Part shown: in pieces, positions 49,835 to 59,749 of the stretch
How the letters are laid out: every line of letters starts with the position of its first letter
Position numbering within the stretch: position 1 is the stretch's first letter
Position numbers and translations under genes: made by a program
Source: Vibrio fortis
GTDB taxonomy: Bacteria > Pseudomonadota > Gammaproteobacteria > Enterobacterales > Vibrionaceae
Reading direction: 5' to 3'
DNA: 64,000 nt
Assembly (NCBI RefSeq): GCF_000695685.1
Contig: NZ_JFFR01000005.1
Span: 1-64,000, forward strand
Notes under the pieces: model-generated
The model's input: the letters and a program-made list of their open reading frames with translations, nothing else
The model's database searches: none
What the model was told of the DNA's origin: nothing

Positions 49835-51286
49835 TTACTCGTAGCGTTTGCCTTTATACTGAGGACGCATCAAGTTTTCAACTGAGAAAATGTCATCAAG
49901 TTCTTCTTCAGTTAGAAGACCGCGCTCTAGAACCACATCGCGGACGCTCTTACCAGTTTCTGCACAAATCTTACCAACGATGTCACCCTCGTGGTGGCCA
50001 ATGTATGGGTTTAGGTAAGTTACGATACCGATAGAGTTAAATACGTGAGCTTCACACACTTCTTTGTTCACAGTGATGCCGTCAACACACTTGTCACGTA
50101 AGTTCACACAAGCATTGGTTAGAATGTCTAGAGACTCAAACATGCTTTGAGCGATTACCGGCTCCATCACGTTCAGTTGAAGCTGACCGCCTTCTGCTGC
50201 GAAAGAAACCGTGTTGTCGTTACCTAGTACTTTGAAGCACACTTGGTTTACTACTTCAGGCACTACTGGGTTTACTTTAGCTGGCATGATTGAAGAACCT
50301 GCTTGAAGCTCTGGAAGGTTCAATTCGTTTAGGCCAGCACGCGGACCAGAAGAAAGTAGACGTAGGTCGTTACAGATCTTAGACAGTTTAACCGCTAGGC
50401 GTTTTAGTGCGCCGTGGGTCATTACGTATGCACCACAGTCTGAAGTTGCTTCGATTAGGTCTTCTGCTGGAGAAACCTCTAGGCCAGTTACTTCAGCAAG
50501 GTGTTTAACCGCTAGCTCTTGGTAACCTTGTGCTGCGTTTAGACCAGTACCGATCGCAGTTGCACCTAGGTTTACTTCTAGAAGAAGCTTTGATGTGTAC
50601 TCTAGGTTCTTGATCTCTTCATTGATCGTTACTGCCCATGCGTGGAACTCTTGGCCCACTGTCATTGGCACTGCGTCTTGCAGTTGAGTGCGACCCATCT
50701 TAAGAACGGTGTTGAACTCTTGGCTCTTAAGTTCGAATGCGCCTTTTAGGTATTCGATAGCATCGATAAGCTTACGTACGCTGTTGTAAACAGAGATACG
50801 GAAGCCTGTTGGATATGCACAGTTGGTTGATTGACTCTTGTTTACGTGGTCATTTGGATTGATGAACTCGTATTGGCCTTTCTCTTTGCCCATAAGTTCA
50901 AGAGCCACGTTCGCAACCACTTCGTTTGCGTTCATGTTTACAGAAGTACCAGCGCCGCCTTGGAAAACATCTGACGGGAATTGGTCCATGCACTTACCCG
51001 TATCTAGGATAAGGTCACATGCCGCAATGATGTGCTTCGCGACTTCACTTGGAATTACACCTAACTCTTTGTTTGCTAAAGCCGCAGCCTTCTTAGTCAT
51101 CACCATACCGCGCACGAACTCAGGTACGTCCGAGATAGTTACACTTGAGATGTTAAAGTTTTCGATAGCGCGTAGAGTGTGGATGCCGTAGTAAGCATCT
51201 GCCGGAACATGACGTTGACCTAATAGATCTTCTTCGAGACGAGTGGCTTGAGGAGCTTCAACAGGAGCTTTAGATTGGGTAGCCAT
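49835..51286 (-). CDS. aspA: Aspartate ammonia-lyase
   Basis: AspA deaminates L-aspartate to fumarate. The 483 residues include [20 protein letters not shown] near 110-129, the [14 protein letters not shown] segment near 195-208 and the mobile-loop signature [11 protein letters not shown] near 330-340. Ala replaces the Gly of FumC in that loop, which distinguishes the two lyases in this window. The acidic/Gln-rich first 20 residues are a short extension. It is divergent from fxsA. Confidence 0.97.
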   Translation of the reverse strand: MATQSKAPVEAPQATRLEEDLLGQRHVPADAYYGIHTLRAIENFNISSVTISDVPEFVRGMVMTKKAAALANKELGVIPSEVAKHIIAACDLILDTGKCMDQFPSDVFQGGAGTSVNMNANEVVANVALELMGKEKGQYEFINPNDHVNKSQSTNCAYPTGFRISVYNSVRKLIDAIEYLKGAFELKSQEFNTVLKMGRTQLQDAVPMTVGQEFHAWAVTINEEIKNLEYTSKLLLEVNLGATAIGTGLNAAQGYQELAVKHLAEVTGLEVSPAEDLIEATSDCGAYVMTHGALKRLAVKLSKICNDLRLLSSGPRAGLNELNLPELQAGSSIMPAKVNPVVPEVVNQVCFKVLGNDNTVSFAAEGGQLQLNVMEPVIAQSMFESLDILTNACVNLRDKCVDGITVNKEVCEAHVFNSIGIVTYLNPYIGHHEGDIVGKICAETGKSVRDVVLERGLLTEEELDDIFSVENLMRPQYKGKRYE

Positions 51287-51569
51287 AACAGGATCCTTAG
51301 AGAATTATTCTGATAATATAATTAGTTATTAGCCTATTCTTTACGCGAAACTCCGTTCACCAGAATTTTAGGCTGATAAATCCGTCCTGACTTATGTGGC
51401 ACATAATACTGTACCTAGCGCATAAAAATAGTAAGTTGATCACCTTTTTTGCTTTTGTTTCGTCAATCTTGTGCAAACTATTTGTTGAGGGCGGGACACG
51501 CTTATTTACAGGATAAATTTGAGTTCGTGAGAGCTTTCAACGTACACTGAACACAACAAAGGAGGGCTT

Positions 51570-52112
51570 GTGTTTCCTATCTTATTATTACTGTTTATCT
51601 TTGTGCCTATCATTGAGATCGGCTTATTTATTCAAGTTGGTGGCTTCTTAGGATTGTGGCCAACTATCGCCTTGGTATTAGTGACAGCATTTGTTGGTGC
51701 ATCTCTGGTGCGTAGCCAAGGGATCCAGACTTTAATGTCGGTTCAGGGTCGTTTGCAGCAGGGCGAGATGCCAGCGCAACAAATCCTTGAAGGCGTGATG
51801 CTTGCTGTGGCGGGTGTACTGCTATTAACGCCGGGCTTTATGACCGATGCGCTAGGAATGTTGGTACTACTGCCAGCACCACGCGCAGCAATCGCGAAAA
51901 AGCTGATGGAAAAAATGGTAGTGAAGAATGTATCAGGTGGCTTCCACGCCGGTGGCCATGCTGGTTTTGGTCAGAGCCCATTTGGTGAAGACCCGTTTAA
52001 CTCAGGTTCGTTTAAGCAAGACCCATTTGACCAATCAAAAGGTGGCAACACCTTTGAAGGTGAGTTTGAGAAGAAAGACGACGATAACAACGACCGTAAC
52101 CGTTTGAACTAA
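51570..52112 (+). CDS. fxsA: FxsA family membrane protein
   Basis: A 180-residue inner-membrane protein. Hydrophobic segments lie near residues 1-20, 25-45 and 75-100, with FVPIIEIGLFIQVGG and VLLLTPGFMTDALG as FxsA features. The C-terminal third is Gly/Phe/Asp-rich and ends in a charged tail. In E. coli FxsA eases F-exclusion of phage T7, but its native role is unknown. It starts at GTG after AAAGGAGGG. It is divergent from aspA, as in E. coli. Confidence 0.9.
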   Translation: MFPILLLLFIFVPIIEIGLFIQVGGFLGLWPTIALVLVTAFVGASLVRSQGIQTLMSVQGRLQQGEMPAQQILEGVMLAVAGVLLLTPGFMTDALGMLVLLPAPRAAIAKKLMEKMVVKNVSGGFHAGGHAGFGQSPFGEDPFNSGSFKQDPFDQSKGGNTFEGEFEKKDDDNNDRNRLN

Positions 52113-52128
52113 TTTCTATCTCATCACC

Positions 52129-52180
52129 AAAAAGGCTCTCTCCTTTATTCTTTACTAGAACAAAAGGAGAGAGCCTTTTT
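52129..52180 (+). terminator. Long intrinsic terminator after fxsA
   Basis: An 18-bp perfect stem: AAAAAGGCTCTCTCCTTT pairs with AAAGGAGAGAGCCTTTTT around a 16-base loop, with T residues following. Confidence 0.95.
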
Positions 52181-52224
52181 TATTGTCGCTCGAGAGTATT
52201 GTGGTCTAAGTCGGTTACTCTGAC

Positions 52225-52704
52225 TTAAACTGCGCCTTCAAAGCCCATTTGTCGCCATGCTTCAAACGCGATAATCGCAACGGCATTCGATAGGTTCAGA
52301 CTGCGAGCATCTGGCATCATTGGAATGCGAATACGCTGCTCCATTGGCATACTTTCAATTAACTCTGCTGGTAGGCCGCGCGTTTCAGGGCCAAACATTA
52401 GAACATCACCTTGTTGGAACTTCGCATCTACGTGATGGCCTGTGGTTTTTGTCGTGCAGGCGAAGATGCGGAATTCACCCTCGCGTTCGTTCTCTAGATA
52501 CTCTAGAAATGCTTCAAGGTTCTTGTGACGTTTTACGCGAGCGAGGTCGTGGTAGTCCAAACCAGCGCGGCGTACCTTTTTCTCTTCTAAATCAAAACCG
52601 AGCGGTTCAATCAGGTGTAGGTTGGCACCACAGTTAGCACAAAGGCGAATGATGTTACCTGTGTTAGGTGCAATTTCAGGTTCGTAAAGCGCGATATCAA
52701 ACAT
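52225..52704 (-). CDS. trmL: tRNA (cytidine/uridine-34-2'-O)-methyltransferase
   Basis: TrmL methylates the ribose of the wobble base in two leucine tRNAs. The 159-residue SPOUT protein shows [19 protein letters not shown] near residues 8-26, FGPETRGLP near 103-111 and the knot residues [19 protein letters not shown] near 125-143. It has a single domain. It is downstream of sodA on the same strand, 76 bases away. Confidence 0.96.
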   Translation of the reverse strand: MFDIALYEPEIAPNTGNIIRLCANCGANLHLIEPLGFDLEEKKVRRAGLDYHDLARVKRHKNLEAFLEYLENEREGEFRIFACTTKTTGHHVDAKFQQGDVLMFGPETRGLPAELIESMPMEQRIRIPMMPDARSLNLSNAVAIIAFEAWRQMGFEGAV

Positions 52705-52780
52705 ACTGGTTCACTAGATAGATAAAAAGTAGCCTGAGTATACGGTGGCAGGCTGAGTGAGTACAGTTGCCACCGAACGA

Positions 52781-53398
52781 TTACGCTTTGTTTGCTAGTG
52801 CCTGTGCGTAGTTTTCTGCAACGGCATCCCAGTTCACGACATTCCACCATGCATTGATGTAGTCAGGACGGCGGTTCTGGTAGCTGATGTAGTAAGCGTG
52901 TTCCCAAACGTCGAGCGCTAGAATTGGCTCACCTTGGCTATCTACTGCGTCCATCCAAGGGTTATCTTGGTTAGACGTAGAGACGATTTTCAGCGCACCA
53001 TCTTTAACGACAAGCCAAGCGAAGCCTGAGCCAAAGGTGTTGATAGCGGCTTGAGCGAACTGATCCTTAAAGCTCTCTAAGTCTCCAAACGTTGCAAGAA
53101 TGTCTTTGGCTAGGTCACCACTCGGTTCGCCGCCACCATCTTTAGACATGCAGTTCCAGTAAAGGATATGGTTGTAGTAGCCACCACCGTTATTACGTAC
53201 TGCTGGTGAATGCTTAGAGATGTTGGCAAAAATTTCTGTGAGAGGCTGTGTCTCTAAATCGGTACCTGAAATCGCTGCCATGAACTTATCGTAATAGGTT
53301 CTATGGTGCTTACTGTAGTGAACCTCCATTGTTTTAGCATCAATGTAAGGCTCTAAAGCATCGTAAGCATATGGCAGTTCTGGAAAGGTGTGTGACAT
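52781..53398 (-). CDS. sodA: Superoxide dismutase, manganese type
   Basis: Dismutates superoxide in the cytoplasm. The 205 residues keep all metal ligands: H27, H77, D163 and H167. Glutamine Q144 in STSNQDNPW is the outer-sphere residue typical of MnSOD, where FeSOD has its glutamine elsewhere. A Fur box lies upstream, so it should rise when iron is low. The start codon follows AAGGAGG, which is buried in a perfect hairpin. Confidence 0.95.
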   Translation of the reverse strand: MSHTFPELPYAYDALEPYIDAKTMEVHYSKHHRTYYDKFMAAISGTDLETQPLTEIFANISKHSPAVRNNGGGYYNHILYWNCMSKDGGGEPSGDLAKDILATFGDLESFKDQFAQAAINTFGSGFAWLVVKDGALKIVSTSNQDNPWMDAVDSQGEPILALDVWEHAYYISYQNRRPDYINAWWNVVNWDAVAENYAQALANKA

Positions 53399-53428
53399 GG
53401 TAAATCCTCCTTAATTAGAGGATTTACC
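53399..53428 (-). promoter_or_regulatory. Hairpin that buries the sodA ribosome-binding site
   Basis: In the mRNA GGTAAATCCTC (from 53428) and GAGGATTTACC (ending at 53399) form an 11-bp perfect stem around an eight-base loop. The 3' arm contains the GGAGG core and touches the ATG. Translation should need this stem to open. Confidence 0.75.
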
Positions 53429-53433
53429 TTAAT

Positions 53434-53452
53434 GATAATGAGATCTATTATC
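53434..53452. promoter_or_regulatory. Fur box upstream of sodA
   Basis: GATAATGAGATCTATTATC has a perfect outer dyad and matches the 19-base Fur consensus at 15 positions. It ends 36 bases before the sodA start. Confidence 0.82.
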
Positions 53453-53473
53453 AACTAGATCTTTGTAAGGTTA

Positions 53474-54856
53474 TTACAAAGGTATGATCGGCAGAGTGAT
53501 TTCGACCTGCAATCCACCCAATGAGCTACGACTGGCTGTGATGGTACCACTATGCTGGCGAATCGCACTTTCAGTGATGGTTAATCCTAGCCCTGTGCCA
53601 CCAGAGTTTCGATCGCGTGCGGTTGAGACTCGATAGAATGGTCGGAATATCGATTCAAGCTCCGCCTCTGGGACGCCATCGCCATTGTCATTGACCTGAA
53701 TCGTCAGCTGGTCTTGCTTGACGCTCATCTGTACATCGACCTTATCTTTACCGTAGTAGATGGCATTGCGGATGATGTTATCAAGCGCGCTCATCAATAG
53801 CTTAGGGTTACCTGAGATCGAACGTTCTGGAATCTCAGAGAAGGTGAGGCTCTTGCTCATCTGCTCAGCTTCGAATTCCGCATCTTTTAGGATCTCCTCC
53901 CACAGGCTCGAAAGTGGCTGAATCTCTCGTGTGATGTGGCTATCAACCTGCATACGCGACAATGTTAGCAGTTCACTGATCATCTGCTCCAATCGCTGCG
54001 CTTCAGTATCAATACGCTCCAACTCTTGGCTTTCGCCCTGCTTACGAATAGCGAGTGCATTGGCCATTCTTAGGCGTGTTAAAGGGGATCGCAGTTCATG
54101 TGAGATGTCTGAAAGCAATCGCTGTTGCCCAGAGATCATCTGATTAACGGCCTCGACCATCTGGTTGAAGCTTTCTCCAGCTTGGCGGAACTCAGAAGTC
54201 CCTTTTTCAAGGGTTGGGTCGACCTCAAACTCGCCTTTCGCTACTCGTTGAGCGGCGCGCTCTAGTCGTCGAGCTGGCTGACTGAGAGCCCAAGCAAGCC
54301 ACAAAAGCAGCGGGGTACTAGCAAGCATTACCGCGAGGAGCAGCTGCAGTGGTTTATCGAACAATCTTAATAGGAAAGGCGGTGGCTGATTCCATTTAAC
54401 ACTGACGTACATCATCAGGTCTTCATTGGCCAATACCACAGGAACCGGGCCTGCCACCATGTAATGTCCATACAGTTTCTGCTTGGGCACTTCTGGGTTA
54501 TCAATGGTGGTTACAAAGTTGCGGATCGCTTTAACTTTGTAGTTAGAGTGGCGCTTGGTGGTCAAGACGCTACCATCTAAATCGGTCAGGTAGATGCGTG
54601 GGCGAGAGTCTTTACGGCTGCGAGGTGGCCCCTCAAGCTGGAAAACAATCTTGCCAAGGTTGTCTTCACCCGCGAAGCGTTTTTCGGTCGCCTTAGCGAT
54701 GCGAGTGAGTTTGTCGTAGTGTTCTGCAGGAACATCTCGCGCAACACGCGGATCTAGGTGTGGCAGAGAGAGCACTGATAAAAGCACCAGTAACATGGTG
54801 AACCAAAAAATAGCAAAGATACGTCCATATAAGCTGGTGATTTTAGGTAAGCGCAT
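53474..54856 (-). CDS. cpxA: Envelope-stress sensor kinase CpxA
   Basis: A 460-residue inner-membrane kinase. Membrane helices lie near residues 13-32 and 170-190 with a periplasmic sensor between. HAMP follows at about 192-245, then HisKA with SDISHELRSPLTRLRM and H253, and ATPase motifs NIIRNAIYY, DNGDGVPE and GTGLGLTI. It senses misfolded envelope proteins and phosphorylates CpxR. Its ATG overlaps the cpxR stop by one base (TAATG), so the two are coupled. Confidence 0.96.
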   Translation of the reverse strand: MRLPKITSLYGRIFAIFWFTMLLVLLSVLSLPHLDPRVARDVPAEHYDKLTRIAKATEKRFAGEDNLGKIVFQLEGPPRSRKDSRPRIYLTDLDGSVLTTKRHSNYKVKAIRNFVTTIDNPEVPKQKLYGHYMVAGPVPVVLANEDLMMYVSVKWNQPPPFLLRLFDKPLQLLLAVMLASTPLLLWLAWALSQPARRLERAAQRVAKGEFEVDPTLEKGTSEFRQAGESFNQMVEAVNQMISGQQRLLSDISHELRSPLTRLRMANALAIRKQGESQELERIDTEAQRLEQMISELLTLSRMQVDSHITREIQPLSSLWEEILKDAEFEAEQMSKSLTFSEIPERSISGNPKLLMSALDNIIRNAIYYGKDKVDVQMSVKQDQLTIQVNDNGDGVPEAELESIFRPFYRVSTARDRNSGGTGLGLTITESAIRQHSGTITASRSSLGGLQVEITLPIIPL

Positions 54857-55551
54857 TAATCTTCCTCAACAAATAGGTAGCCACGGCCACGCAGGGTCTT
54901 AATGCGTGCTTTGCCGTCAGGGCGTTCTGGAACTTTCTTTCTCAAGTTAGAGATGTGCATATCGATAGCGCGGTCAAAGGCAGCCAATCTTTTTCCTAGA
55001 ACATCTAAACTGAGTGACTCTTTGGTGATCACTTGCCCCGGGTTCTGAATTAGATGACTTAAGAGAGCGAACTCAGTGGTGGTGAGATCCAGCAGTTGCT
55101 CGTTACAGTAAGCTTCTTGCTTGCCTGGATATACCGCTAAGTCTTGGTAGCGGACACAGTCGCTGCTGGTTGTTTTCTCTGTGTTGCCGTTTGATTGAGT
55201 GCGTCGCAAGATGGCACGAATGCGCGCCAGCAGTTCACGATCACTGAATGGCTTTGGTAGGTAGTCATCAGCGCCTAGCTCGAGTCCAATCACGCGGTCG
55301 ATCTCTTCACCTTTCGCTGTCAGCATTAATACAGGGGTCTCCCAGGACTCACGCAACTTCTTGAGAGTCTCCATCCCATTGAGCTTAGGCATCATCACAT
55401 CTAATAAGATAAGGTCGATGTCGTTATTGATGGCCTCGAGACCGGCATAGCCATCGTTGGCTTCCGTTACTGTAAAGCCTTCAAAGCTTAAAATGTCTTT
55501 TAACAGACTGGTCAGTTCCGTGTCGTCATCAATAAGAAGGATATTTGCCAT
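54856..55551 (-). CDS. cpxR: Envelope-stress response regulator CpxR
   Basis: A 231-residue OmpR-type regulator. The receiver domain has D51 in LILLDVMMPKLNG and K in LTAKGEE. The C-terminal winged helix carries AFDRAIDMHISNLRKK and LRGRGYLF. First gene of cpxRA, divergent from cpxP. A perfect CpxR box lies 66 bases upstream, which would give autoregulation as well as control of cpxP. Confidence 0.97.
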   Translation of the reverse strand: MANILLIDDDTELTSLLKDILSFEGFTVTEANDGYAGLEAINNDIDLILLDVMMPKLNGMETLKKLRESWETPVLMLTAKGEEIDRVIGLELGADDYLPKPFSDRELLARIRAILRRTQSNGNTEKTTSSDCVRYQDLAVYPGKQEAYCNEQLLDLTTTEFALLSHLIQNPGQVITKESLSLDVLGKRLAAFDRAIDMHISNLRKKVPERPDGKARIKTLRGRGYLFVEED

Positions 55552-55617
55552 AGGGAGAACCTTGTTGTGTTGTTTACACCTAAATAATAACTGCTAACTA
55601 TTCGTCAATTTGCACTC

Positions 55618-55653
55618 TTTACGATTCTTTACGCTTTCTACACGTTGCTTTAC
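55618..55653. promoter_or_regulatory. CpxR boxes between cpxR and cpxP
   Basis: On the minus strand GTAAA-GAATC-GTAAA is an exact GTAAA-N5-GTAAA CpxR site (55618-55632). A further GTAAA at 55649-55653 with a degenerate partner may be a second site. Confidence 0.85.
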
Positions 55654-55734
55654 GTGTGAGCTTCTATTCTATACTCAAGCGCTGACCAACAGACGCAGAC
55701 ACACAAATGATTATACCAATTTGAGGCAAAGATT

Positions 55735-56244
55735 ATGAAAATGACTAAGAAACTTGTACTAGCAGCTGCAGCTCTTCCACTAGTGTTTGGTACAGCAAGT
55801 GCGTATGCGTATGGTGGTGGCGACAAAGGTGGCCATAAAGGTATGCACGGTAAATGCGGTGGTTTCGATAAGAAAATCATGCGTCAACTAGACCTAACAG
55901 ATGCACAAAAAGACCAGCTTAAAGAGATGCGCGAAGCAGACCGAGCGGCGATGAAAGAGAAGCGTTCTGCGAACAAAGCTGAAAAAATGGCTGAGATGAA
56001 GGCACACCGTGAACAGGTTCAAGCATTGGTTCTGGCAGATACCTTCGATGAAGCAGCAGCGAACGAACTGGCTAGCCAAATGGTGGAGAAACAGACTGAG
56101 CGTCGCGTCGCTATGTTGAAAAAGCAGCACGAAATGATGAGCGTTCTGACTCCCGAGCAAAAAACAAAGTTTACTGAACTGCAACAAGAGCGTATGGCTA
56201 AGTGTGTAGAGAAAATGGAAAAGCGTGCTAACAAAGACAGCTAA
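55735..56244 (+). CDS. cpxP: CpxP/Spy family periplasmic chaperone
   Basis: A 169-residue precursor with a signal peptide ending near SAYAYGG, then a His/Gly-rich segment. A four-helix body follows with the two LTxxQ motifs of the family: LDLTDAQKDQL near residue 50 and VLTPEQKTKF near 140. CpxP binds CpxA to damp signalling and delivers misfolded proteins for degradation. Its promoter region holds CpxR boxes. Spy is the alternative name, and the neighbourhood favours CpxP. Confidence 0.92.
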   Translation: MKMTKKLVLAAAALPLVFGTASAYAYGGGDKGGHKGMHGKCGGFDKKIMRQLDLTDAQKDQLKEMREADRAAMKEKRSANKAEKMAEMKAHREQVQALVLADTFDEAAANELASQMVEKQTERRVAMLKKQHEMMSVLTPEQKTKFTELQQERMAKCVEKMEKRANKDS

Positions 56245-56290
56245 TCACTGAGCGTGACACCACACGTGAGTTAGATGAGCAAAACGAAAG

Positions 56291-56315
56291 AAGCGACCAT
56301 GCGTCGCTTTTTTTG
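56291..56315 (+). terminator. Intrinsic terminator after cpxP
   Basis: AAGCGAC pairs with GTCGCTT around a five-base loop, followed by a T-run. Confidence 0.9.
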
Positions 56316-56409
56316 ATCGCGATTACAAAAATTTAAGTGATTGACTGTCATATTCAATCGGTTGTTGTCAGGTTATACTTTGTGCAATAGATCAAACAAT
56401 AGTCAGAAT

Positions 56410-57318
56410 ATGAAAGCAGAATACGCTCGTCTTGTGACACTTGCGGCTTGGGCAGCCACTATCGTCGCGACCTTCTTATTGGTCGTAAAAGTTGCCGTTT
56501 GGTGGGTGACAGGTTCGGTGAGTCTATTGGCCTCGGTGGTCGACTCACTGCTCGATATCGCCGCCTCGTTAGTCAATCTCTTGGTGGTGCGTTATTCGCT
56601 GCAACCCGCTGATAGGGAACATACCTTCGGTCATGGTAAGGCCGAATCATTGGCGGCGTTGGCACAGGCGATGTTTATCTCTGGATCGGCCTGTTTCCTT
56701 ATCTTAAACGGCGTCGAACGCTTCTTTAGACCTCAAGAGCTTAACTCACCAGAGCTGGGTATCTATGTCAGTCTGTTTGCCATCTTTGTGACCTTTGCTC
56801 TGGTTCGTTTCCAACAACACGTGGTGAAGAAAACCGGAAGCCAAGCCATCGCAGCAGATTCTCTCCATTATCAATCTGACCTTTATATGAATGCAGCCAT
56901 TATGTTGGCTCTAGGCTTGAGCTGGCTTGGTTTTAGTCATGCCGACCCTATTTTTGCTGTGGCGATTGGCGGCTATATTCTTTATAGCGCTTACCAGATG
57001 GCAATGGAGGCGATTCAGTCTCTGCTCGATAGAAAACTACCCGATGAAGAGTTGACTCAAATTAAGGAAGCTGCGTTGAGTATTGAAGGAGTCTTAGGGG
57101 TTCATCAATTAAGAACTCGACGCTCCGGTCCAGTGCGTTTTATTCAGCTGCATTTAGAGCTGCAAGATGAGATGCCACTTATTGAAGCGCATCGCATTTC
57201 CGATGAAGTTGAGGACAAGTTGTTGTCGGTTTTCCCGGATGCTGATGTACTGATCCACCAAGATCCATATTCGGTGGTGTTTGGCCCAGAGAAGCAACAA
57301 AAGTTTCAATCTTGGTAG
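56410..57318 (+). CDS. fieF: Ferrous-iron efflux pump FieF (cation diffusion facilitator)
   Basis: A 302-residue zinc/iron antiporter of the CDF family (FieF/YiiP). The intramembrane metal site is complete and at E. coli numbering: D45, D49, H153 and D157. A cytoplasmic C-terminal domain with [16 protein letters not shown] follows the sixth helix. The start is put at the ATG before KAEYARL, and 23 upstream codons in frame are dropped as in homologues. Order cpxP-fieF-pfkA is shared with E. coli. Confidence 0.95.
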   Translation: MKAEYARLVTLAAWAATIVATFLLVVKVAVWWVTGSVSLLASVVDSLLDIAASLVNLLVVRYSLQPADREHTFGHGKAESLAALAQAMFISGSACFLILNGVERFFRPQELNSPELGIYVSLFAIFVTFALVRFQQHVVKKTGSQAIAADSLHYQSDLYMNAAIMLALGLSWLGFSHADPIFAVAIGGYILYSAYQMAMEAIQSLLDRKLPDEELTQIKEAALSIEGVLGVHQLRTRRSGPVRFIQLHLELQDEMPLIEAHRISDEVEDKLLSVFPDADVLIHQDPYSVVFGPEKQQKFQSW

Positions 57319-57632
57319 CGAGAGACTCGACTTGGCCTAAATGGTAAGTGGGGGATTTTTGGGCTACATTGACTAAAATTCACTAATACTTTGGTGATAT
57401 AAAAATCAGCCAATAACAATTAATGTTGATTCTGATGTGAATCAACAAAGTTATTGAGTAAAACTGTAATACTCCTACAGAAGTAGAAAAGTTACATAAT
57501 TTTGTGCGATTTGAGTGGTATTCCTGTTGAGGAAATGTAACATAGCGCACAAATATAGATTTAAAATCTTGTTGATATACAATCAGCAAGAGCAAGAATT
57601 GAATAATAAATTCCCAAATATTGAGGGTGAGC
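57319..57632 (+). other. pfkA upstream region (314 bases)
   Basis: Contains the inverted repeat TGTTGATTC-N6-GAATCAACA (57424-57447) and the 13-base palindrome AGATTTAAAATCT (57557-57569), in otherwise AT-rich sequence. No coding frame and no clear terminator for fieF was seen. It does not match the Cra site GCTGAA-N4-TTCAGC well. Confidence 0.6.
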
Positions 57633-58595
57633 ATGATTAAGAAAATCGGTGTTTTAACAAGTGGCGGTGACGCACCTGGTATGAACGCAGCAGTTCGTGG
57701 TGTTGTTCGTACAGCGTTGTCTGCTGGTATCGAAGTTTACGGCATTTACGATGGCTACCTAGGTCTGGTTGAAGATCGTATCCAGAAGCTAGATCGTTCT
57801 AGCGTATCTGACGTGATCAACCGTGGTGGTACTTTCTTAGGCTCTGCACGTTTCCCTGAGTTCAAAGAAGTTGAAGTTCGCCAAAAAGGTATCGAAAACC
57901 TGAAAAAACACGGCATTGAAGCACTTGTTGTTGTCGGTGGTGACGGTTCTTACATGGGTGCGAAGAAGCTAACTGAAATGGGTTACCCATGTATCGGTCT
58001 GCCAGGCACAATCGATAACGATATCGCTGGTACTGACTACACAATCGGTTACCTAACTGCACTGAATACAGTTATCGATAACATTGACCGTCTACGTGAT
58101 ACTTCATCTTCACACCAACGTATCTCTATCGTTGAGATCATGGGTCGTCACTGTGGTGACTTAACCCTAATGTCTGCGATTGCTGGCGGTTGTGAATACA
58201 TCATCACGCCTGAAACAGGTCTAGATAAAGAACAGCTTATCCAAAACATCCAAGACGGTATTGCGAAAGGTAAGAAGCACGCAATCATCGCGCTTACTGA
58301 GTTAATGATGGATGCAAATGAGCTAGCGAAAGAGATCGAAGCAGCGACTGGTCGTGAGACTCGTGCAACGGTTCTTGGTCACATCCAACGTGGTGGTCGC
58401 CCAACAGCATTCGACCGTGTATTGGCTTCTCGCATGGGTAACTACGCAGTTCACCTACTTCAAGAAGGTCACGGTGGCCGTTGTGTTGGTATCGAGAAAG
58501 AGCAGCTTGTTCACCACGATATCATCGACTGTATCGAAAACATGAAAAACCCAGATCGTTCAGACCTATTCAAGGTTGCTGAAGAGCTATTCTAA
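57633..58595 (+). CDS. pfkA: 6-phosphofructokinase
   Basis: ATP-dependent PfkA, the committed step of glycolysis. The 320 residues equal the E. coli length, with [19 protein letters not shown] at the N-terminus, [12 protein letters not shown] near residues 103-114 and [13 protein letters not shown] with the catalytic aspartate near 125-137. The start is the ATG before IKKIGVL with GAGGGTGA upstream. TTG and GTG codons further up are not needed. Confidence 0.97.
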   Translation: MIKKIGVLTSGGDAPGMNAAVRGVVRTALSAGIEVYGIYDGYLGLVEDRIQKLDRSSVSDVINRGGTFLGSARFPEFKEVEVRQKGIENLKKHGIEALVVVGGDGSYMGAKKLTEMGYPCIGLPGTIDNDIAGTDYTIGYLTALNTVIDNIDRLRDTSSSHQRISIVEIMGRHCGDLTLMSAIAGGCEYIITPETGLDKEQLIQNIQDGIAKGKKHAIIALTELMMDANELAKEIEAATGRETRATVLGHIQRGGRPTAFDRVLASRMGNYAVHLLQEGHGGRCVGIEKEQLVHHDIIDCIENMKNPDRSDLFKVAEELF

Positions 58596-58623
58596 GCCGG
58601 TCTTGGTCTAAAAATGTAAAGAG

Positions 58624-58648
58624 CCGCTGCGTTGTCAGCGGTTTTTTT
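58624..58648 (+). terminator. Intrinsic terminator after pfkA
   Basis: CCGCTG pairs with CAGCGG, with seven T residues following. Confidence 0.9.
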
Positions 58649-58689
58649 ATGCCTGAATATTAGAAAGTTAGGCTTGGATGACAGGCAAT

Positions 58690-58717
58690 AAAAAAGGCCA
58701 ACCTAAGTTGACCCTTT
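58690..58717 (-). terminator. Intrinsic terminator after tpiA
   Basis: On the minus strand AAGGGTCAAC pairs with GTTGGCCTT, with a bulged G and one G:U, and ends in T residues. Confidence 0.75.
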
Positions 58718-58743
58718 CTTCAATTTAAACTGAGAAGTCTAAA

Positions 58744-59514
58744 TTAAGCTTTTGCTTTAGCTGCTGCTTTAGCGATAGCTGCGAAACCAGCTGCGTTAAG
58801 AGCTGCACCGCCAACTAGAGCACCGTCGATGTCTGGTTGTGCGAAGTAAGCTTCAGCGTTTTCTGGCTTAACAGAACCACCGTATTGGATGATTACTTGC
58901 TCAGCTACTGCTGCATCTTTTTCAGCGATCATTGCACGGATAGAAGCGTGGATGCGTTGTGCATCTTCAGCTGTTGCTGCTTTACCAGTACCGATAGCCC
59001 AGATTGGTTCGTAAGCGATGATCGCGCCGTTTAGAGCTTCAACGCCGTAAGCGTCGATAACTGCGTTGATTTGACGTGCACATACTGCTTCAGTTTCGCC
59101 TGCTTCGTTTTGCGCTTCAGATTCACCGATACAGAAAACTGGCTTCAGGCCGTTCTCTTGTAGGAATTTGAATTTCTTAGCAACGAACTCGTCTGATTCG
59201 TTGTGGTATTCACGACGCTCAGAGTGACCGATGATGATGTGAGAAGCACCGAAGTCTTTCAGCATTTCTGGAGACATGTCGCCAGTGAAAGCACCGCTGT
59301 TGTTTAGGTCAGTGTTTTGTGCACCTAGGATGATTTTGTTACCGCCTTCTGCGATAAGACGCTCAGCTAGATCGATGTAAAGTGCTGGTGGAGCTACTGC
59401 TACGTCTACACCTTCAACGCCTTCAAGTTCAGCGTTAAGACCAGTTAGCAGCTCAGTTACCATTGCTTTGCTACCGTTAAGTTTCCAGTTACCCATCACT
59501 ACAGGACGACGCAT
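58744..59514 (-). CDS. tpiA: Triosephosphate isomerase
   Basis: Interconverts dihydroxyacetone phosphate and glyceraldehyde 3-phosphate. The 256 residues begin [14 protein letters not shown] (catalytic lysine in NWK) and include [10 protein letters not shown] with the catalytic histidine and [11 protein letters not shown] with the catalytic glutamate. The start at 59514 follows GGAG at eight bases. The frame continues eight codons further up without support. It is convergent with pfkA. Confidence 0.97.
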   Translation of the reverse strand: MRRPVVMGNWKLNGSKAMVTELLTGLNAELEGVEGVDVAVAPPALYIDLAERLIAEGGNKIILGAQNTDLNNSGAFTGDMSPEMLKDFGASHIIIGHSERREYHNESDEFVAKKFKFLQENGLKPVFCIGESEAQNEAGETEAVCARQINAVIDAYGVEALNGAIIAYEPIWAIGTGKAATAEDAQRIHASIRAMIAEKDAAVAEQVIIQYGGSVKPENAEAYFAQPDIDGALVGGAALNAAGFAAIAKAAAKAKA

Positions 59515-59749
59515 AGGAATATCTCCGTATTTAATCAATTAATGTAAAAAATCTTCGTAAGAATATAACAGATAAAACGCGTTAGATCATGATTGTGGTC
59601 ATGTCTTTATGGGATCTTATCGATTGGTCAGAGTAGATAATAGACAGATATCAGTGATCCAACAGACAGAATAATAGTGAACTCCTCGGATTTTTCACGG
59701 TTACTTGATATTAAAGGACAAACGATTGCGTGAAGAATAGGAAGTAACC

